Below are positions 9,477 to 22,245 of a DNA stretch of 64,000 nucleotides, in pieces; the first letter of the stretch is position 1, and each line of letters begins with the position of its first letter. The position numbers and the translations under genes were made by a program. This DNA is from Ephemerocybe angulata (lineage: Eukaryota; Basidiomycota; Agaricomycetes; Agaricales; Psathyrellaceae), in NCBI GenBank assembly GCA_013368325.1, contig JAACJK010000113.1, positions 558,001-622,000 of the forward strand, given 5' to 3'. The notes under the pieces are model-generated. The model ran no database searches. It saw nothing but the letters and a program-made list of their open reading frames with translations, and was not told where the DNA came from.

Positions 9477-12460
9477 TCATCGTTCCCCGTCAATAGCAAC
9501 ATCTCGCCTCCATCTGTCGACACTAACAAATTTAGATTCGTCATGAATTGGCGGAGGAGATGGAATGGGCATCGGCGGCTGCATCATTGCCATGGGGTTC
9601 ATCATCGGGTTCATAGCGGGCGCGAAGAATGGAGAGGGAACCATAGGTTGGTTGAAGAACATGCTATTAGTGAATTGAGCTTGCATCATCATCGCTTGCT
9701 GTTGCTGTTGCTGCTGTTGGGCGGCGGCGAACATCTGGTACTGTGTCCGGCGTTGCTGTTCTGGGTGGAAAGCGAGTGGCTTGTCGTCCTCCTCCTCCCC
9801 GCTACGCGAATTCAACATGGCTCGAGATGCACGTAGTCCGAGGGGTTGACTATCTTCCTCCTCAGAATCCCCACCCGGCCTCCTATCGAAGTTGATATCT
9901 AGCATCGTAGACTTAGTCTTGGGTTCCCGGAGAACTTGAGCAAGGGGCTTGTCTTCGTCCTCATCCGAGTCGTCCACATTGGACGCTTGCTTCGTGCTAC
10001 GAGTAGCAACTCGTTGCATCGCAACGGTCAAAGGTAGATCTTCGTCACTATCAGAGTCTTGGCGTCGCCGCTGTACGACTCTTTTAGCCTGGCTGGGATT
10101 ACGAAGGCCCACACCGGTCGTACGCCGAGGGCCCTCCTCCTCCTCTGAATCTGAGTGCCAAGCACGAGTCGCTTCAACAAGAGGCGGGGCAATAGGATCT
10201 TCCTCGCTGTCGTCCTCGTCACTGGAATCGTCGTCAGCCGGCGGCGGCATCGTCCGACGAACTGTAGGCTTTATATCAGGGAGAACAGGGGGCTCAATGG
10301 AGACCCGCGGTTTGGCCTCCACTTCGACGCCCAAGTGATGGGTTTCCTCCCCGTCCTCTGCCGCATCAGGTTCTAGCTCCTCTTCTCGTGGCTTCTTTGA
10401 CTTTTTCCTAAGTTTCTTCTTAGTATCCACCTTCTTCCTAGCTTCCTCCGCTTCGTTCTTCCTCCTCTCTTCCTCATCGATTCGTTCCTGCTCCTGAATC
10501 GCCCGCAGCTTGACCATCTCTTGTTCCCAAAGGGTATCGACACCGAAGACTGATCGATTCTTCGGCAGACGATCCGCACCTGGGGGTGATAACCCAGTCG
10601 CTGCGACCTTGGCGTCGCCTTCGAAATTGAGCAGCGGTTTGAAAGCAGAGTTACGCCGACCCAACATATTTTGGGATCCTTGAGAACCGTAAGAGCTTTG
10701 TCGGTTTGTGCCTGGTCGTTCGTTGAGAGTTGTTGGGTCAATGAGTGTGCTCGTCCGGTTGCTGTCTCTTGCCATCATCGACGGTCTCTGATCGCCAGTG
10801 AACACACTGAATAGTAAGTCGTCAGAATACACGATAAAGAACTAGAAAAATGTAAAATGTCGGTACTGACCGCTTCTTGTTGCGCATTTGTTGTTTCCGT
10901 TGCTCAAGGTCATCAATGAGACTCTTTCCAAAAAGCTTCCCCGTCGGTCGACCAGGTTTCGGCTGCCCATGTCCAAATATTTGCTCCTCCTCAGGAACTT
11001 GTGGGACGCTCGGAGCCTCGAATTCAATTTGCTCTCCGTCCTCGGTCGCTCTAGGCAAGGCGGCTTCGGTTTCGAATCCAGCAGCACTCCCAGCTGCCAG
11101 GGTATTTCGGAAAACTTTCTGTGCGTAAGACAGATCCGCTGTGGGATTGGGTATAAATGAATTAGATGGAATGGGGACGGATCCGAGGTTGGAGGAAAGT
11201 CTTCGGGACATGGGTCGAGCGCCAGGTGGTAAAGGAGGACCGTCTCTAGACAACTGAAAGCCTTCCCGACCCGGGGCTTCGTCTGTCTGCGGCCCTACAG
11301 GCTGCAAGGGGCTCGGCATAACGAGGACTTTCGGGCGAAGGAGTTCAACAACGGAATATGGGCGGTCTCGTCCACCGGACTCGTGTGACTTAGTGGAACC
11401 AGCATCGAAGTTATCCAGAAGCCCCCGAGAGCCCATGGAACCATGGGATATAGTTCTTGCGTGCACTGGAGGTGGTGCAGAGATACCCTTTGGATCAAAG
11501 CGAGATGTTTGCGAGGGCGGTTGGAGGGTGAATGGATTGTCCTGGAGCGGTTCAAGTGTCATCTGGGTACCCTGGGATAGCGTCCGGTGGCGCTCTTCGT
11601 CGTCGTCTCGAGGCTCGTCCATCAGAGGGCGAGACCCAATGCTGGCTCGAGATTGTGAACGGGGGTGGTGGGACGAGCCAATTTGGTCGTAGCCTGGTGA
11701 TCTTCGCCCTGACGGGAACGGCACACCTCCGGAGCCTTCTCCCATTGCAGACGGCGGGAAGGTAGACTGTGATGCAGCTCGTCGACGTTGATTGGTGTAC
11801 TGAGTCGTGCTGTCTTCGGTAAGCTCCAATCGCGAAGACGTGGACTGCCTGATACCGAGAGAGTTTAATGACTTGGTCTGGGCCATCGCAGCGGGAATTT
11901 CGCCGAACTCGTTGGGACCTCCCGATATCGTCCTGGAACGGACAACTGCAAGCGTAGGCCCTGGAGAGTGCCTCTGCTTTCCCTTCGTCTTGTTCTTCTC
12001 CTTCGGAATGAACTGATCGAGCCCCCAAGACGAGAGGTCGACTTCCAGCTCTGTTTCGTGTTCTTCCTCTTCCGGCTCATCATCGTCATCGAACGAGTCG
12101 GCACCGAACGGGTTTTGCAGAGCGAGTGAGCCTCTCGAGTTCCTCGACCGTTTGCCAAAGGCGGACCCCCGGCCATCCTGCCCTGCGCTGTCCTGGGGCA
12201 ACGCGACCCCTAGATGATTTGACTGGCTGGAATGGCGCTTGTGGAGATCGGGTCGAGCAGCGGGATTGCTTCTGAAGTGAGCAAATATCGCACTCTCCTG
12301 AGCAGACCTATTCTTCCCCTCGCTGTCTTCGGGATCGTTGTCATATTCTACCGAAAGCGCGAACGTCAGCAAGCATGCGGCGAGCTGGCAAAAGTCATCC
12401 GTTCCGAGGCTCACCAATAAGAGCTGCGGCCAGCTGAAGCCTTGAGAATGGTGCAGGCAT
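9477..12460 (-). CDS. Disordered acidic, Ser-rich protein of unknown function
   Basis: The first exon starts at the ATG at 12460 (MPAPFSRLQLAAALIEYDND) and is spliced over an intron beginning GTGAGCC. The protein then runs through a long Ser/Pro/Asp-rich region to KQQMRNKKR, where a second intron (about 10808-10871) joins VFTGDQRPSMMARDSN. Features in order: an acidic patch FDDDDEPEEEEHETELEVD; a conserved-looking segment VDLSSWGLDQFIPKEK; VVELLRPKVLVMPSPLQ; a coiled coil EEERRKNEAEEARKKVDTKK with a basic run; repeated DSDEDxxL acidic blocks; a poly-Gln run; and a Met/Pro-rich tail ending VAIDGER. No catalytic domain is visible. I recognise the general look of a conserved basidiomycete protein but cannot name it. 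Length is about 940 residues. Confidence 0.62.
9694..9720 (-). repeat. CAG/CAA microsatellite encoding poly-Gln
   Basis: The run of CAR codons on the minus strand encodes about eight consecutive glutamines after an Ala stretch, followed by a Met-rich segment, within the C-terminal tail of the disordered protein. Such tracts commonly vary in length between strains. Confidence 0.75.
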
Positions 12461-12752
12461 TGAAATTTGATAAGGAGAGTGAAAGGAAGGGGTATACAAG
12501 AAAGAAAGGAATGGTGAGGTTAATTGCAGGAAGCCTCTAGTTCAAGGCCAGTCTGGCTTGTCTACTTCTAGATTACTTAAGCAGTTGCTATAAATAGAGC
12601 CTATCCAAGCAAACATTGTGCAAAGTTCAAGCTTCGACGGGTAAGCTTTTGTAAATCCGATGGTCGGAGGTCCCAATATTCTATAAAGCAGGCCTTCAGG
12701 CTATGCATTGGTTTTAGAAATAATGATAGTAGACATTTGCTATTCTACGTGC

Positions 12753-15700
12753 TTATAGTTCATCATGAGGAATGACATTGCCGTCGTCATCAATCTCCTC
12801 CATCTCGATTGATACTTTGTCCTTCATGTGGTCTGGAAGAATGACCCGAGGCTTGCCATCGTCGGCGTGCTCGACGACTGGTTGCAGCGGCTTGTGCTCG
12901 GGCTTAAATCTAGGGAGGGTCGAATCTACAGGTGGTGCAGGCTTGACAGTCTCATCAGCCTTGGCGTTCTGTGGAACACCTAGGGACCTCCTCAAGACGC
13001 GGTCGACACGGGTGAAGAACCTGCCATTAGGTTAGCGCAAAGATCACAGACTAGAGAAGTAGACACGTACTGATTCTTGTCAGTGACATCGAATCCAGAT
13101 CGGACGAGGGCGCCGTCAATAAGGATAGAAGTGGCCTCTTTGATTTCCTCCTCCGTCTCGGGATCTCGTTCATCCTCGTCAGTTGGGAGGTCCTCAATAC
13201 GTCGCAGCAAACCCTCGATCAACGGTGACCGAGGATTGATCTCAAGCAGTTTCGCCTTCATCGCAAACTCGTGAAGCATGTCACCGCGCTTCGAGTTCGA
13301 CGCGCCTGTATCGCAAAAATCAAATTAGCTGGTGGAAAACAGATGCTGACGTCCAACTCACTCATCATCTTCTGGACGTTGGCAGTGTATCCAAAGCTCT
13401 CGGCGACGATAGCACAGGGGCTCTTGACAAGTCGATTCGAGATGACAACTGGGGAGAATTAGCAACATCCAGGGCAGTCTAACCGCACAGATGGCTTACC
13501 ATCTCGGACCTGATCCTTGGCCTCCGTCTTCAGCCAATCAATGAGAGGCTTAAACTTTTCGGTAAGTTCCTCCTGTTCCCTCTTCTCTTCCTCAGGGTCT
13601 ACAGAGTTCACTCTGTCAATAGGCATTGGGTATTACAAGATTAAACCTCCTTACCCTCGTCACCGAACTTCAGACCCGCCTTAGCAACGTCCTGGAAAGG
13701 GATCTTCTTGTACTCCCTGAGAGTACCAAAGAGGACCTCGTCAATCGGCTCGGTGAGCAACAAGACTTCGTAGCCGCGAGCAATGAGCTTCTCAGCGAAG
13801 ATACTCTGAGATAGCTCCTCTGCAGTCTTGCCCATCTCTCCCAAGTAGAAGATCTACAATGGTATGTCAGAGAATGGTCCCGAATTAACGCGTCCCACGA
13901 ACCTGCTCTTGACCCTGCTTCTTGTTCTCAAGGTACATGTCGAACGAGGTATCATTTCGCTGGTTGGTCTTGAAACGAGCGAGCTTCGTCAGCTTTTCCC
14001 GGTTCTTGGTATCTTCGACGGCGCCCAATTTAATGATGGAGCCATAGAGCTCCTGGATCTTGTCGAACTTCTTGGGGTCCTCCTTCTCGATTTTTTGCAG
14101 AAGCTGAAGCAGGCGCTTAACGATAATGCCCCTCAGCTGCTTCAAGAATCGGTTGTTCTGCAAGGTCTCACGAGAAACATTGAGAGGGAGATCGTCGGCT
14201 GCACACCATGTCAGTATCGTGGACGCCCTCTATCAAAAGGGTATTTACCGTCAATAACGACCTTCACCCAGCTGGCCCACTTTGGGAGCTTGTTCTCTCC
14301 GAGATCAGAGGTGATGAAAGTTCGCTTCACCAGAAGTTTGAGGTCATGAGGGGAATATTCCATGGGCTTTTGCCAGAACTCGTCGGGACTGCAAGCTTCG
14401 TGATCAGCACAGCGTCTTACAGAAGCAGTATTCATAAACTCACAGTTGGGAAGGCAAGTAGAGAATGGCTTTGAAGCCGACACCGTCGCCAGAATCACCA
14501 GAGAAATGAGTCCATCCCAAAGGTGGCTTGAAGTCCTTGAAGTATGAGTTGTAGAATAGAGTATACTCAGCTAGATGCGAGTGATTAGTACGTGCATTGA
14601 TTCTGTATATAAAATGAACGTACCGTCGCTGACGTTCTTGGGGTCCCGTTGCCACAGAGGAGGAGAAGCGTTCAGATGACTCCATCTTTCAGTGGTAACA
14701 TTCTTCATGGGTGTCGGAGGGGCAGCCGCCTCAGGCTTGTCCGCGTCATCGCTCTCGTCTTCGACCACAGCTTCGTCCTCGTCCTCTGGAGCATCTTTCT
14801 TATCCTTCTTGGCCGCTTCCTTAGCTGCTTGTTCAGCTTTCAGAGCTGCAGCAGCCTCCTCGTCTTCAACTTCTTTCGTCTCGAGTTCATAGAGATATAC
14901 TGGGAATGAGGACGAGAAGCCAGAGTGCTTCGCGCTAGATTAAGGTCAATTTTATGGGATGGAGACATCTGATCAAGTACGTACACAAGCTTGGCGAGCT
15001 CGACGGTGTCCAGGTACTCAAGAGCATCATCTTTCAAGTAAAGAGTTATCTCCGTGCCGCGACCGAGCACATTTCCCCGAGGGTCAGGATAGACCTCGAA
15101 AGAACTCTCATCCGCAGACGAGGCGAAGACATGCTGCACAGGGCTGGGGTTCTTCTTCGACTTTGGGGGCAAAGAGGCGACCTCAACACGGTCGGCGACC
15201 AAGAAGCTGCTGTAAAAACCGAGACCGAATGCGCCAATGAGGTTTCCGTTTCCGCCTGCCTCGTCCCCTTCAACTTTGCTGATGAATTCAGAGGTGCCAG
15301 ACTTTGCCAGTGTCCCCAAGTTGGCAGTGAGCTCCTCGGGAGACATACCAATACCAGTATCTATGCGACACATGGTTAGACGGGCCTGAATTATGAAGGC
15401 GCGACTTGCGTACCTCTAATGATGATCTTTCCACCCTTGCCTCCTTCCTCAGGAATGGCCTTGATAGTGATATTGAGTTCTCCACCCTCTGTCAGACCAG
15501 GTTCCTTCAAGGACGTAATCCTCAATTTCTCCAAAGCATCGTTCGCATTCGAAACCAACTCTCGCAGAAAGATTTCCCTGCAAAACAAAGCCGGTTAAGT
15601 TAAGGGGATGTGTGTTAAGCAGGCACCAGACGCACTTGTGGGAGTAGAGGCTGTTGATGACGATCTTCCTCAGACGCGCGACATCGCTCTATACAGGTAT

Positions 15701-15848
15701 TCAGGACCCTCCTCGAGTAAGCACAGTAACATCAAATGCATACCTGGTAGTCATGCTTCACTTTATCAGCGGGCGCCTTTCCTTCCTGTGCGAGAACATA
15801 TCCCGACAACAGGGTCAGAGAGAGAAGGAGTGAGTTAATGAGACGCAT
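12753..15848 (-). CDS. Endoplasmic-reticulum HSP90 (GRP94/endoplasmin-like)
   Basis: An ATP-dependent chaperone of the secretory pathway. The ATG at 15848 gives a signal peptide ([20 protein letters not shown]), and the C-terminus is HDEL before a TAA at 12753-12755, an ER-retention signal. Domain order: the N-terminal ATPase with [40 protein letters not shown] and [15 protein letters not shown]; a charged acidic linker ([16 protein letters not shown]); the middle domain with [20 protein letters not shown] and [15 protein letters not shown] blocks; and the C-terminal dimerisation domain with [19 protein letters not shown]. The cytosolic MEEVD ending is absent. At least seven short introns are present; one interrupts the codon run just before DTG. 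Length is about 800 residues, as expected for GRP94. Several model eukaryote fungi (budding yeast for one) lack this paralogue. Confidence 0.93.
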
Positions 15849-16275
15849 TGTCTGCGCTCGCTCTAAGACGACGGCCAAAGAGTGTGTGTGAGCGTCACGG
15901 GTGCAGGGGTGGACAGTGGAGATATTGCAACCGGCGTTTATGGGGTTTATCTGGGTTTATTAGTTCGGCAATGACCTCCGTCGCGCTGACGTGTCATTTC
16001 GTGTCCGCTCGCGCGAACCGTCATTACCCCTGTCCGCGTGATCGTGATCCGCGCTTCTGCCACTCGACGGACTCAGAAGGCCACCACATATCGCTGCAAA
16101 GGTGCACAAGTATCCCCTTGTTCATCTTCAGGTCCCAGGTAATGTCAAAGGTAGGCACAGATAACGTCTACGTGTAGAGATACTATCACAAAACGATGGG
16201 TAGGCAGCCCAACACAGCCAAATGGAACCCCGCGACCGGAGAGCGGCAGAAAACACTGACAGCAATCCGCAGGAA
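15849..16275. promoter_or_regulatory. GRP94 promoter region / downstream of TCERG1-like gene
   Basis: A 427-bp gap. It holds the 5' region of the ER HSP90 gene (minus strand) and lies next to the stop of the TCERG1-like gene at 16276, which reads in the same direction. No further gene was seen. Confidence 0.5.
15987..15994 (+). promoter_or_regulatory. UPRE-like site (TGACGTGT)
   Basis: TGACGTGT lies about 140 bp upstream of the GRP94 start codon. It resembles the TGACGTG core bound by Hac1/XBP1-type bZIP factors in the unfolded protein response. An ER chaperone gene is the expected place for such a site. An 8-mer can occur by chance, so this is suggestive only. Confidence 0.35.
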
Positions 16276-18962
16276 CTACGACACATGAACTGATAGCTTT
16301 GGCGCAGCCATGTTTGAGAGATAGTCCTGTCACACGGTGAGCATTGTCATTGAGGGTACCGAACGGCGAAACGTACCCGAAGCCAGCGTTCTCGTTCCTC
16401 TGGTATATGATCAAAGTCTGTGTACCGCTTATCTCTTCTCAGCACTTTGACCATTTCCCCGATATCAACCGTTTTGGCCAAAGCCTTCATATCTATCTTG
16501 TTGGCGCCTTCATCGTCCTCCCCAATGTCCTCGCTCGTGATCTGCAGACCCTGGTCTAGTTTGATATCACTCATTTTGCTCAGTCGGCCCCAGAACTCAA
16601 CGAAAGAGTTCTCGTTCAGCATTTCGTCGAACGCTTTACGAGCTGCAGTGCCCCGCTCTCGTTGCCACCTACCGAACTCATCTTCAAGCTGATTGATGTC
16701 GTATCCAAGTCTGGTGGCAGCGGCGGAAGATAAAACTTCATCGACTGGAAGATCGGTGAATTTCGAGGCCAAGGAAGGGGTTTTCTCCTCGAAGAGTGAG
16801 TGAAGCGCAGCGAGGGGCTTTGAGCGAATGTGAGTGATATGGTCATGGAAGAGTTTGACCTGGTGATTGTGAGCTAACGGCGAATTGATAAAGCGAGGGT
16901 CAATCTTCAGTTGAGTGACCGCAGCATCCCAGTTGACCTAAGTTATTCAGTGTAAGAACTCTGTCCATGAAGGGAGGATGGACGTACCTGTGGGTCACGA
17001 ATAGCATCGACAAGCATTGTCCTGTACAGAACGAGCAAGGATTCCGTTGAGCGCAATGTAGAACGGAGTCATCCCGAGCATCGCAACAGATGGATTTCAC
17101 GCACTTGAATAATCGCTCCCCTTCCTCCTGGTTCATCCCCGTCCTTGACTTCTCTATATCCGTGTTCACTTTGCTCTGCTCCACTTTCACTTTCTGTTCT
17201 CTTTCTCTGAGTGCACGCTCCCGGCGAGCTTCTCGAGTTTCGCGTTCGGGCGCAGTTCCTGGTTGTACAGGGTCTGCCTTTTGTGGCAATGCTCCGATTC
17301 CCTTTATATAGGTGTTAAAGAGCTCTTCTCTCAGTGTCGAGGAGCCAACCGCGTCATAGCGAGGATCACTATACAACGGTTTCTTGACCTGGAGGATGTC
17401 AAAAAGCAGGCCATGAGGTATGTGTGGCTAGGTAGTACTCACATCCTTCCAGTTGACGCCGGGTTTGATCTCTTGGTGTTCCTTCAGAAGGGCAAAGAAG
17501 TCCGCCTCTGCCTTCTGGGCGGCCGCTTTCTTCTCTAATAAAAGGCAGAAATGTTGATAGATAGCTTGGAATGAAAGGGTGGCCTTGCTTACTTTCACTT
17601 AGCGCTTTTAGGTAGTCTCTAAATGCCTTCTCTCTTTCTTTGTCATCTCGACCCCAGCCAAAGAAGCGCCTGTCCTTCTTCCAAGTCCGCCTGAACTCCG
17701 TCCAACTCGTTCGAGTGCTTTTGACTTCGTCCCTCAATAGATTGTCAAACTCTTCCCTAGGATTTGCTTCCTGACGCTCTTTCTTGAGCGCACTTTCTCT
17801 GAGCTCGCGTGCACGTTCACGGCAATACTCGTCGAAGGCTTCTTTCCTAGCAGTAACTGAGGGCAAGAGCACGTATCTTGGGTCAGAGATGAACTTCGGA
17901 AGGCAAAGATCCCAAGGGTGAAGAGGGTTGATGTCTTTCTCTCGTAGTAAGGTCTAAACGGGCGTCTTCAGCGCTGCCGTGACCGGAAGAAGCGGAGACT
18001 CACCTTGAACAATGCCTTCCCTTCTTCCAGCGACAAATCCACCCTATCAGGCATATTGAGCTTCGGTAGACCACCCTCCTTTGCCGCCTTCTCAGCTTCC
18101 TCCTTCGCCTTTCTTTCTTCCTCTTCCGCGCGTTTAGCCTCCTCCTCTTTCCGGATACGCTCCTCCTCAGCTTCCCTTGCAAGCTGCTCTGCGGCTTCGC
18201 GTTGCCATTCCTCCTCCTCCTCTGAATCGCTGTCCTCATCACTAGAAGTTCCCTCCTCATTCCCCTCCTCGTCTACCTTGACCTTCTTGCTCACAACCTC
18301 GTCGATGGGCAATGTCTGGTCCTCGTCCCGCTTCCGCTTCCCTTCTTTGGGTGCTTTAGCCTTGCCTTTCGCCTTCTCAGTTTGCCCAGCAGGCTGTGGT
18401 TGAGCAGGAGTCTGCTCCTGTGCTTCCAACGCCTTTACAGCATCTGAAATCTCAGCAGGGACAGTCCAGGAGCTCTGTTTCGTGACCTTGTTCGAATAGA
18501 ACACATTCCCCTCTGTTGTGACAACTCTGAGCCAATCGGTGCCGGGTATTGGGGTCTTGAGGTTGGCCTTTTCTTTCTTCTTTTGCGGTGGAGCTGGGGG
18601 TACTGGGCCTGTCGCGAAAGTGGGAAGGGGTCGAACGTATGTAGATTCCTTCGTCTGCGCGTTGTGGTAATACACCTGCCCTGCCGGACCTATGGAATAC
18701 TCGTTAGCAGTTGACCCTTTAGAGTACGCCACACTCGTCTCACCGATGTGCTGAGTCCATCCAGGTGGCAAAGGGGGGAGGTTTGCAAGGAAAGGCGGAG
18801 CAGACATGGTATGACTTGGGAGTCCAATGATTCCAGGAACCGCGACCACAGGCTTCACCAGTGTTTGTCCTGGAGGTCGATAGCTTTGATGGGAATTCTT
18901 TCTTTGGCTTCAGGCGCTTGATCACCAAGTGGGGGCTGTGCTGAGCGCCTGTGCTGACTCAT
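16276..18962 (-). CDS. WW/FF-domain protein, TCERG1 (CA150)-like transcription-splicing factor
   Basis: Nuclear adaptor of the TCERG1/Prp40 class, which couples the RNA polymerase II tail to the spliceosome. A short first exon (ATG at 18962, MSQHRRSAQPPL) splices to GQTLVKPVVAVPGIIG. Two WW domains follow: PPLPPGWTQHIG...GQVYYHNAQTKESTYVRP and TDWLRVVTTEGNVFYSNKVTKQSSWTVP. Then come a Lys-rich nuclear-localisation stretch, an acidic Ser patch and a long Glu/Lys/Arg coiled coil. Several FF domains follow: ...HPWDLCLPKFISDPRYVLL; REEFDNLLRDEVKSTRTSW; GVNWKD...YSDPRYDAV; GERLFKTM...; and a C-terminal one with LARLGYDINQ-like sequence. The last exon adds DYLSNMAAPKLSVHVS and stops at 16276-16278. 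The FF spacing and DPRY motifs favour TCERG1 over Prp40. Confidence 0.85.
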
Positions 18963-19456
18963 GCCTTTCGATTGCCACCACTTCTCCTTCTGACGGTTAT
19001 TCGCTCTCTCAAACCACCTCCGTTTCTGATGTTATCTTCATATATCGCTCCAAACACATGCCCTATACCACGGGTAGATGGTAGATCAGTGTGGGATAGA
19101 AGACGAAATCACCTTTCCAATTCGTAGAAGCCAAGTGCTTGCATAAGTCTCCGGGACGGCCTCTTTCGAGTCGGGGAAGGAGATGGGCAGAGGACAAAGG
19201 AATCAGGTCTATAAAGTCTATTTAAGTCCATGGAAATTACGTCTTTGATTCTTATCCCTCAGAAATATGCTTCGAAGCTCTTGAGGTGCTTCTTCCGCTA
19301 TGCTCAGTCGGACTCAAAAACCAGGCGCGTGCAGTGTGGAGCGACTTCCCGGCCAGATGCCTTCTGCGGGCTTATGCTATAAAGATCGTTGTCGAAGGCT
19401 CAATATCTCCAGACAACCCGCACATCTCCGGATTTTGTAGAGGTTTCTGCCCTGTC
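18963..19456. other. Divergent intergenic region
   Basis: A 494-bp gap between the ATG of the TCERG1-like gene (minus) and the ATG of the MFS gene (plus). Upstream ATGs exist in the plus frame (about 19286), but they add no recognisable MFS sequence. It presumably contains both promoters. No RNA gene was seen. Confidence 0.5.
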
Positions 19457-21642
19457 ATGTCTTCAAACGATCCCAACGACATCGAAGATGCATACGCCAG
19501 AGGAATGACAAAACGGATTTTGTGGAAGTTGGACTCCAATATCCTCCCCCCATTGGCACTTGTAAGTACTTCCAGGTGTCCACTTTTCTCTGATATGAAA
19601 GTTGTCTCGAAGCTTTGGCTCGCCAATTTCATCGACAGGAGCAACATCGGCAACGCCAGGATTGCGGGTCTGGAGAAGGATACTCACTTAGTAGGGAATC
19701 AGTTCAATGTCCTCCTGACCCGTAAGCACCTCTTCTCGTCGGGTGTTGCCAATTAATGTTTTCCGTTGGTCCAGTCTTCTATGTCACGTATGTCACTACC
19801 CCACGTTAGGCCCTCTAATGCATGTGTCGCTAACTCTATATATAGGTACGTCCTCGTGGAAGTACCGTCCAACATTGTATTGAAGAAGATGCAACCCAAT
19901 GTGAGCAAGGCCTCGTGTTTGCCCTTCAAGACCACAAGTGTTCACTCGGCTGCAGAGATGGATTCCCCTTCTAGTATTCCTTTGGGGAATTGTCACTATC
20001 TTGACGTGTGTGGTGAGCACTTCCGACCATAACCATACTTCTCTTGGGAAACTCTAACTTGAAGGGGCCATACTATTAGGTGAAAGATTTCAAGGACCTG
20101 GTCATCATCAGGCTCTTTTTGGGCATCTGTGAAGGCGGCCTTCTTCCAGGACTAGTGGGTCCTTTCAATACTCTTACGCCTCTGCCTGGTAAGTTCATCG
20201 ACATTCGAGGTTTTGTACTTGAGTACCCTGTACAAGAAGCATGAGCTACAACTCCGGTAAGTCGACGGCATTCGGGTTGTGGCAAAATATCGATTGATTT
20301 GCACTTCCATCCAGAGTCGGTATCTTCTACGCGTCCGGTAAGCTAACGTAGTTGTAACCCCTATCCACCTGCTTACCTTAGAACTGATAGCCTCATTATC
20401 CGGTGCATTTGGAGGTAGGCGATCTCAGGCGCTTGCCCTCTATGATCTTCCCTGTTCTCACACGAGGCCAACCCAGGACTGCTTGCTTCTGCGATTCTAA
20501 AAATGGATGGGCTTGCCAATGTACCTGGTTGGAAGTGGATTTTTGTGAGTCTTGTGTTTCGTTAGTCTGACACCCACTGCGAAAATGTTGACTAACGAAT
20601 CCTACTTATGGATTGAAGATTTTGGAAGGAATGGCCACCGTAGTGATTGCTGGCATCGCGTTTCTCATTTTACCCAAGGATCTCGCATCCGCGAAGTTCT
20701 TGACCCCGGAGGAGCGCACTTTCGCAGGTAACAACACTTAAACCGTTGAGAGAGTGAGGGCGTACCTGATTGGAATTTGGCTGTCAGTTGAGCGATTTAG
20801 ACGCGGCAACATCAACCTCGTCGTATCACGCGCAGGCACAGTCCGAGAGGACAACCTTCCGGGGTCTGGCAATGCGTTTGACGCGGAGAAGAGCGAGAGT
20901 GTGTCTGTCCGAGAGGCCACATCGATCGATCCTTTGGCGGTTGAAGAAGAGGAGCACTTTGAATGGAGAGAAGTTTGGCGAGGTATGTGCCTATCTTGAA
21001 CACTCATTCGTGCTGCATGTAACAACCTTTGCCTTTGTGTAGGAATCACCGACATACAAACGTGGCTCACTGGTATCGCTTACTTTGGGCTTGTCGTGGG
21101 TCTATACTCGTATTCCCTCTTTCTGTGAGTGACCACAACGGCTCGATCTTGGTGGTGCGACTCACCAATGGATAGACCGACAATCATTGCCGGACTTGGA
21201 TACTCTGGCATTCAAGCTCAGCTTAGAACAGGTGTGCATATTCTAACTAGACGATCTTGATTGCTAATCCTATCCACAGTCCCGCCTTACGTTCCGGCTG
21301 CAGTAATGACAGGTCTCATTTTCTTTGGCTCGGAGCCCGAAACCTATCTAATCTACATCCGTACAGTTGTTGTGGCAATATATAGCGACAGGTTGAAGTG
21401 GCGTGGGCCCTTCATCCTTATGTGCTTGCCTTTCTCCATCATTGGTATGTTGACGCTATCAAAGCTTTTATAGACGCCCAGGTTTCTGATTAGGCGCCTT
21501 AGGCTACATCATCGCCATTACGGCGACAACCAACAAAGCTCGTTACGTCGCTGTGTTCTTCATGTCGGTCGGAGTGTAAGTGAGAGGCTATACACCCCTG
21601 TGTTCAACTTTCTAACAGAAAGGCTACTGGCAGATACCCATC

Positions 21643-21680
21643 CATCAGGAAAAGGCCCGACCCGTGTGGGGCGTGTGGCA
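21643..21680 (+). repeat. Left terminal inverted repeat of the element
   Basis: It reads CATCAGGAAAAGGCC, then CGACCCGTG, then GGGCGTG. It matches the complement of the right end at most positions through about 35-40 bp. Confidence 0.75.
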
Positions 21681-22245
21681 CGGCCATCACGGGTGCACGA
21701 TCACCGTGCACCCACAAGGTATTAGCGTCTTGATCACAATCAGATTCGTGGGCCCACGGCGCCTCACGGCGCTCGTGGCTGCACGAAACGCAGTTCTCCA
21801 CGCCTTGCACGCTTCGTCCACGCCCGCCCCACGGTCAGTTCACGCTTTGAATTTCTTTAAATTCCATAGATGATAGGTAGAAAAAAGTATTCATTCAATT
21901 GTTCTATACGACAGACTAAGATACATCTACGTAGCAAGCCATCGGCAGTAACTCTAATCTACCCTAAGGCGCTTTAAGCTAAGCTATCCGCGGCCAGTGC
22001 GGCTCCGGCCTTGGTCAGCCTCTCCTCCACCGTGCTTGCTGTTGCTGCAGCCACCCGAAGGGGCCAGGTCGCGGGAGCCTCATGTAGTAGGCCTTGGGCA
22101 TCAAAACTTGGAGGTCAGGGCGGACAGTCGACACACTAGGATAGGAAAAGACCGCTCAGTAGTTAGTTTCAGGGCAAAAAGAGACACGAACCTTTGTACA
22201 GTTGGATCGGGGACGGAACGTAGGCTCGGGGGGAAAGAACGCAAG

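Noticed and set aside
13864..14349. 161-codon plus-strand frame inside the GRP94 gene
   Set aside because: It is the mirror of conserved HSP90 coding sequence on the minus strand.
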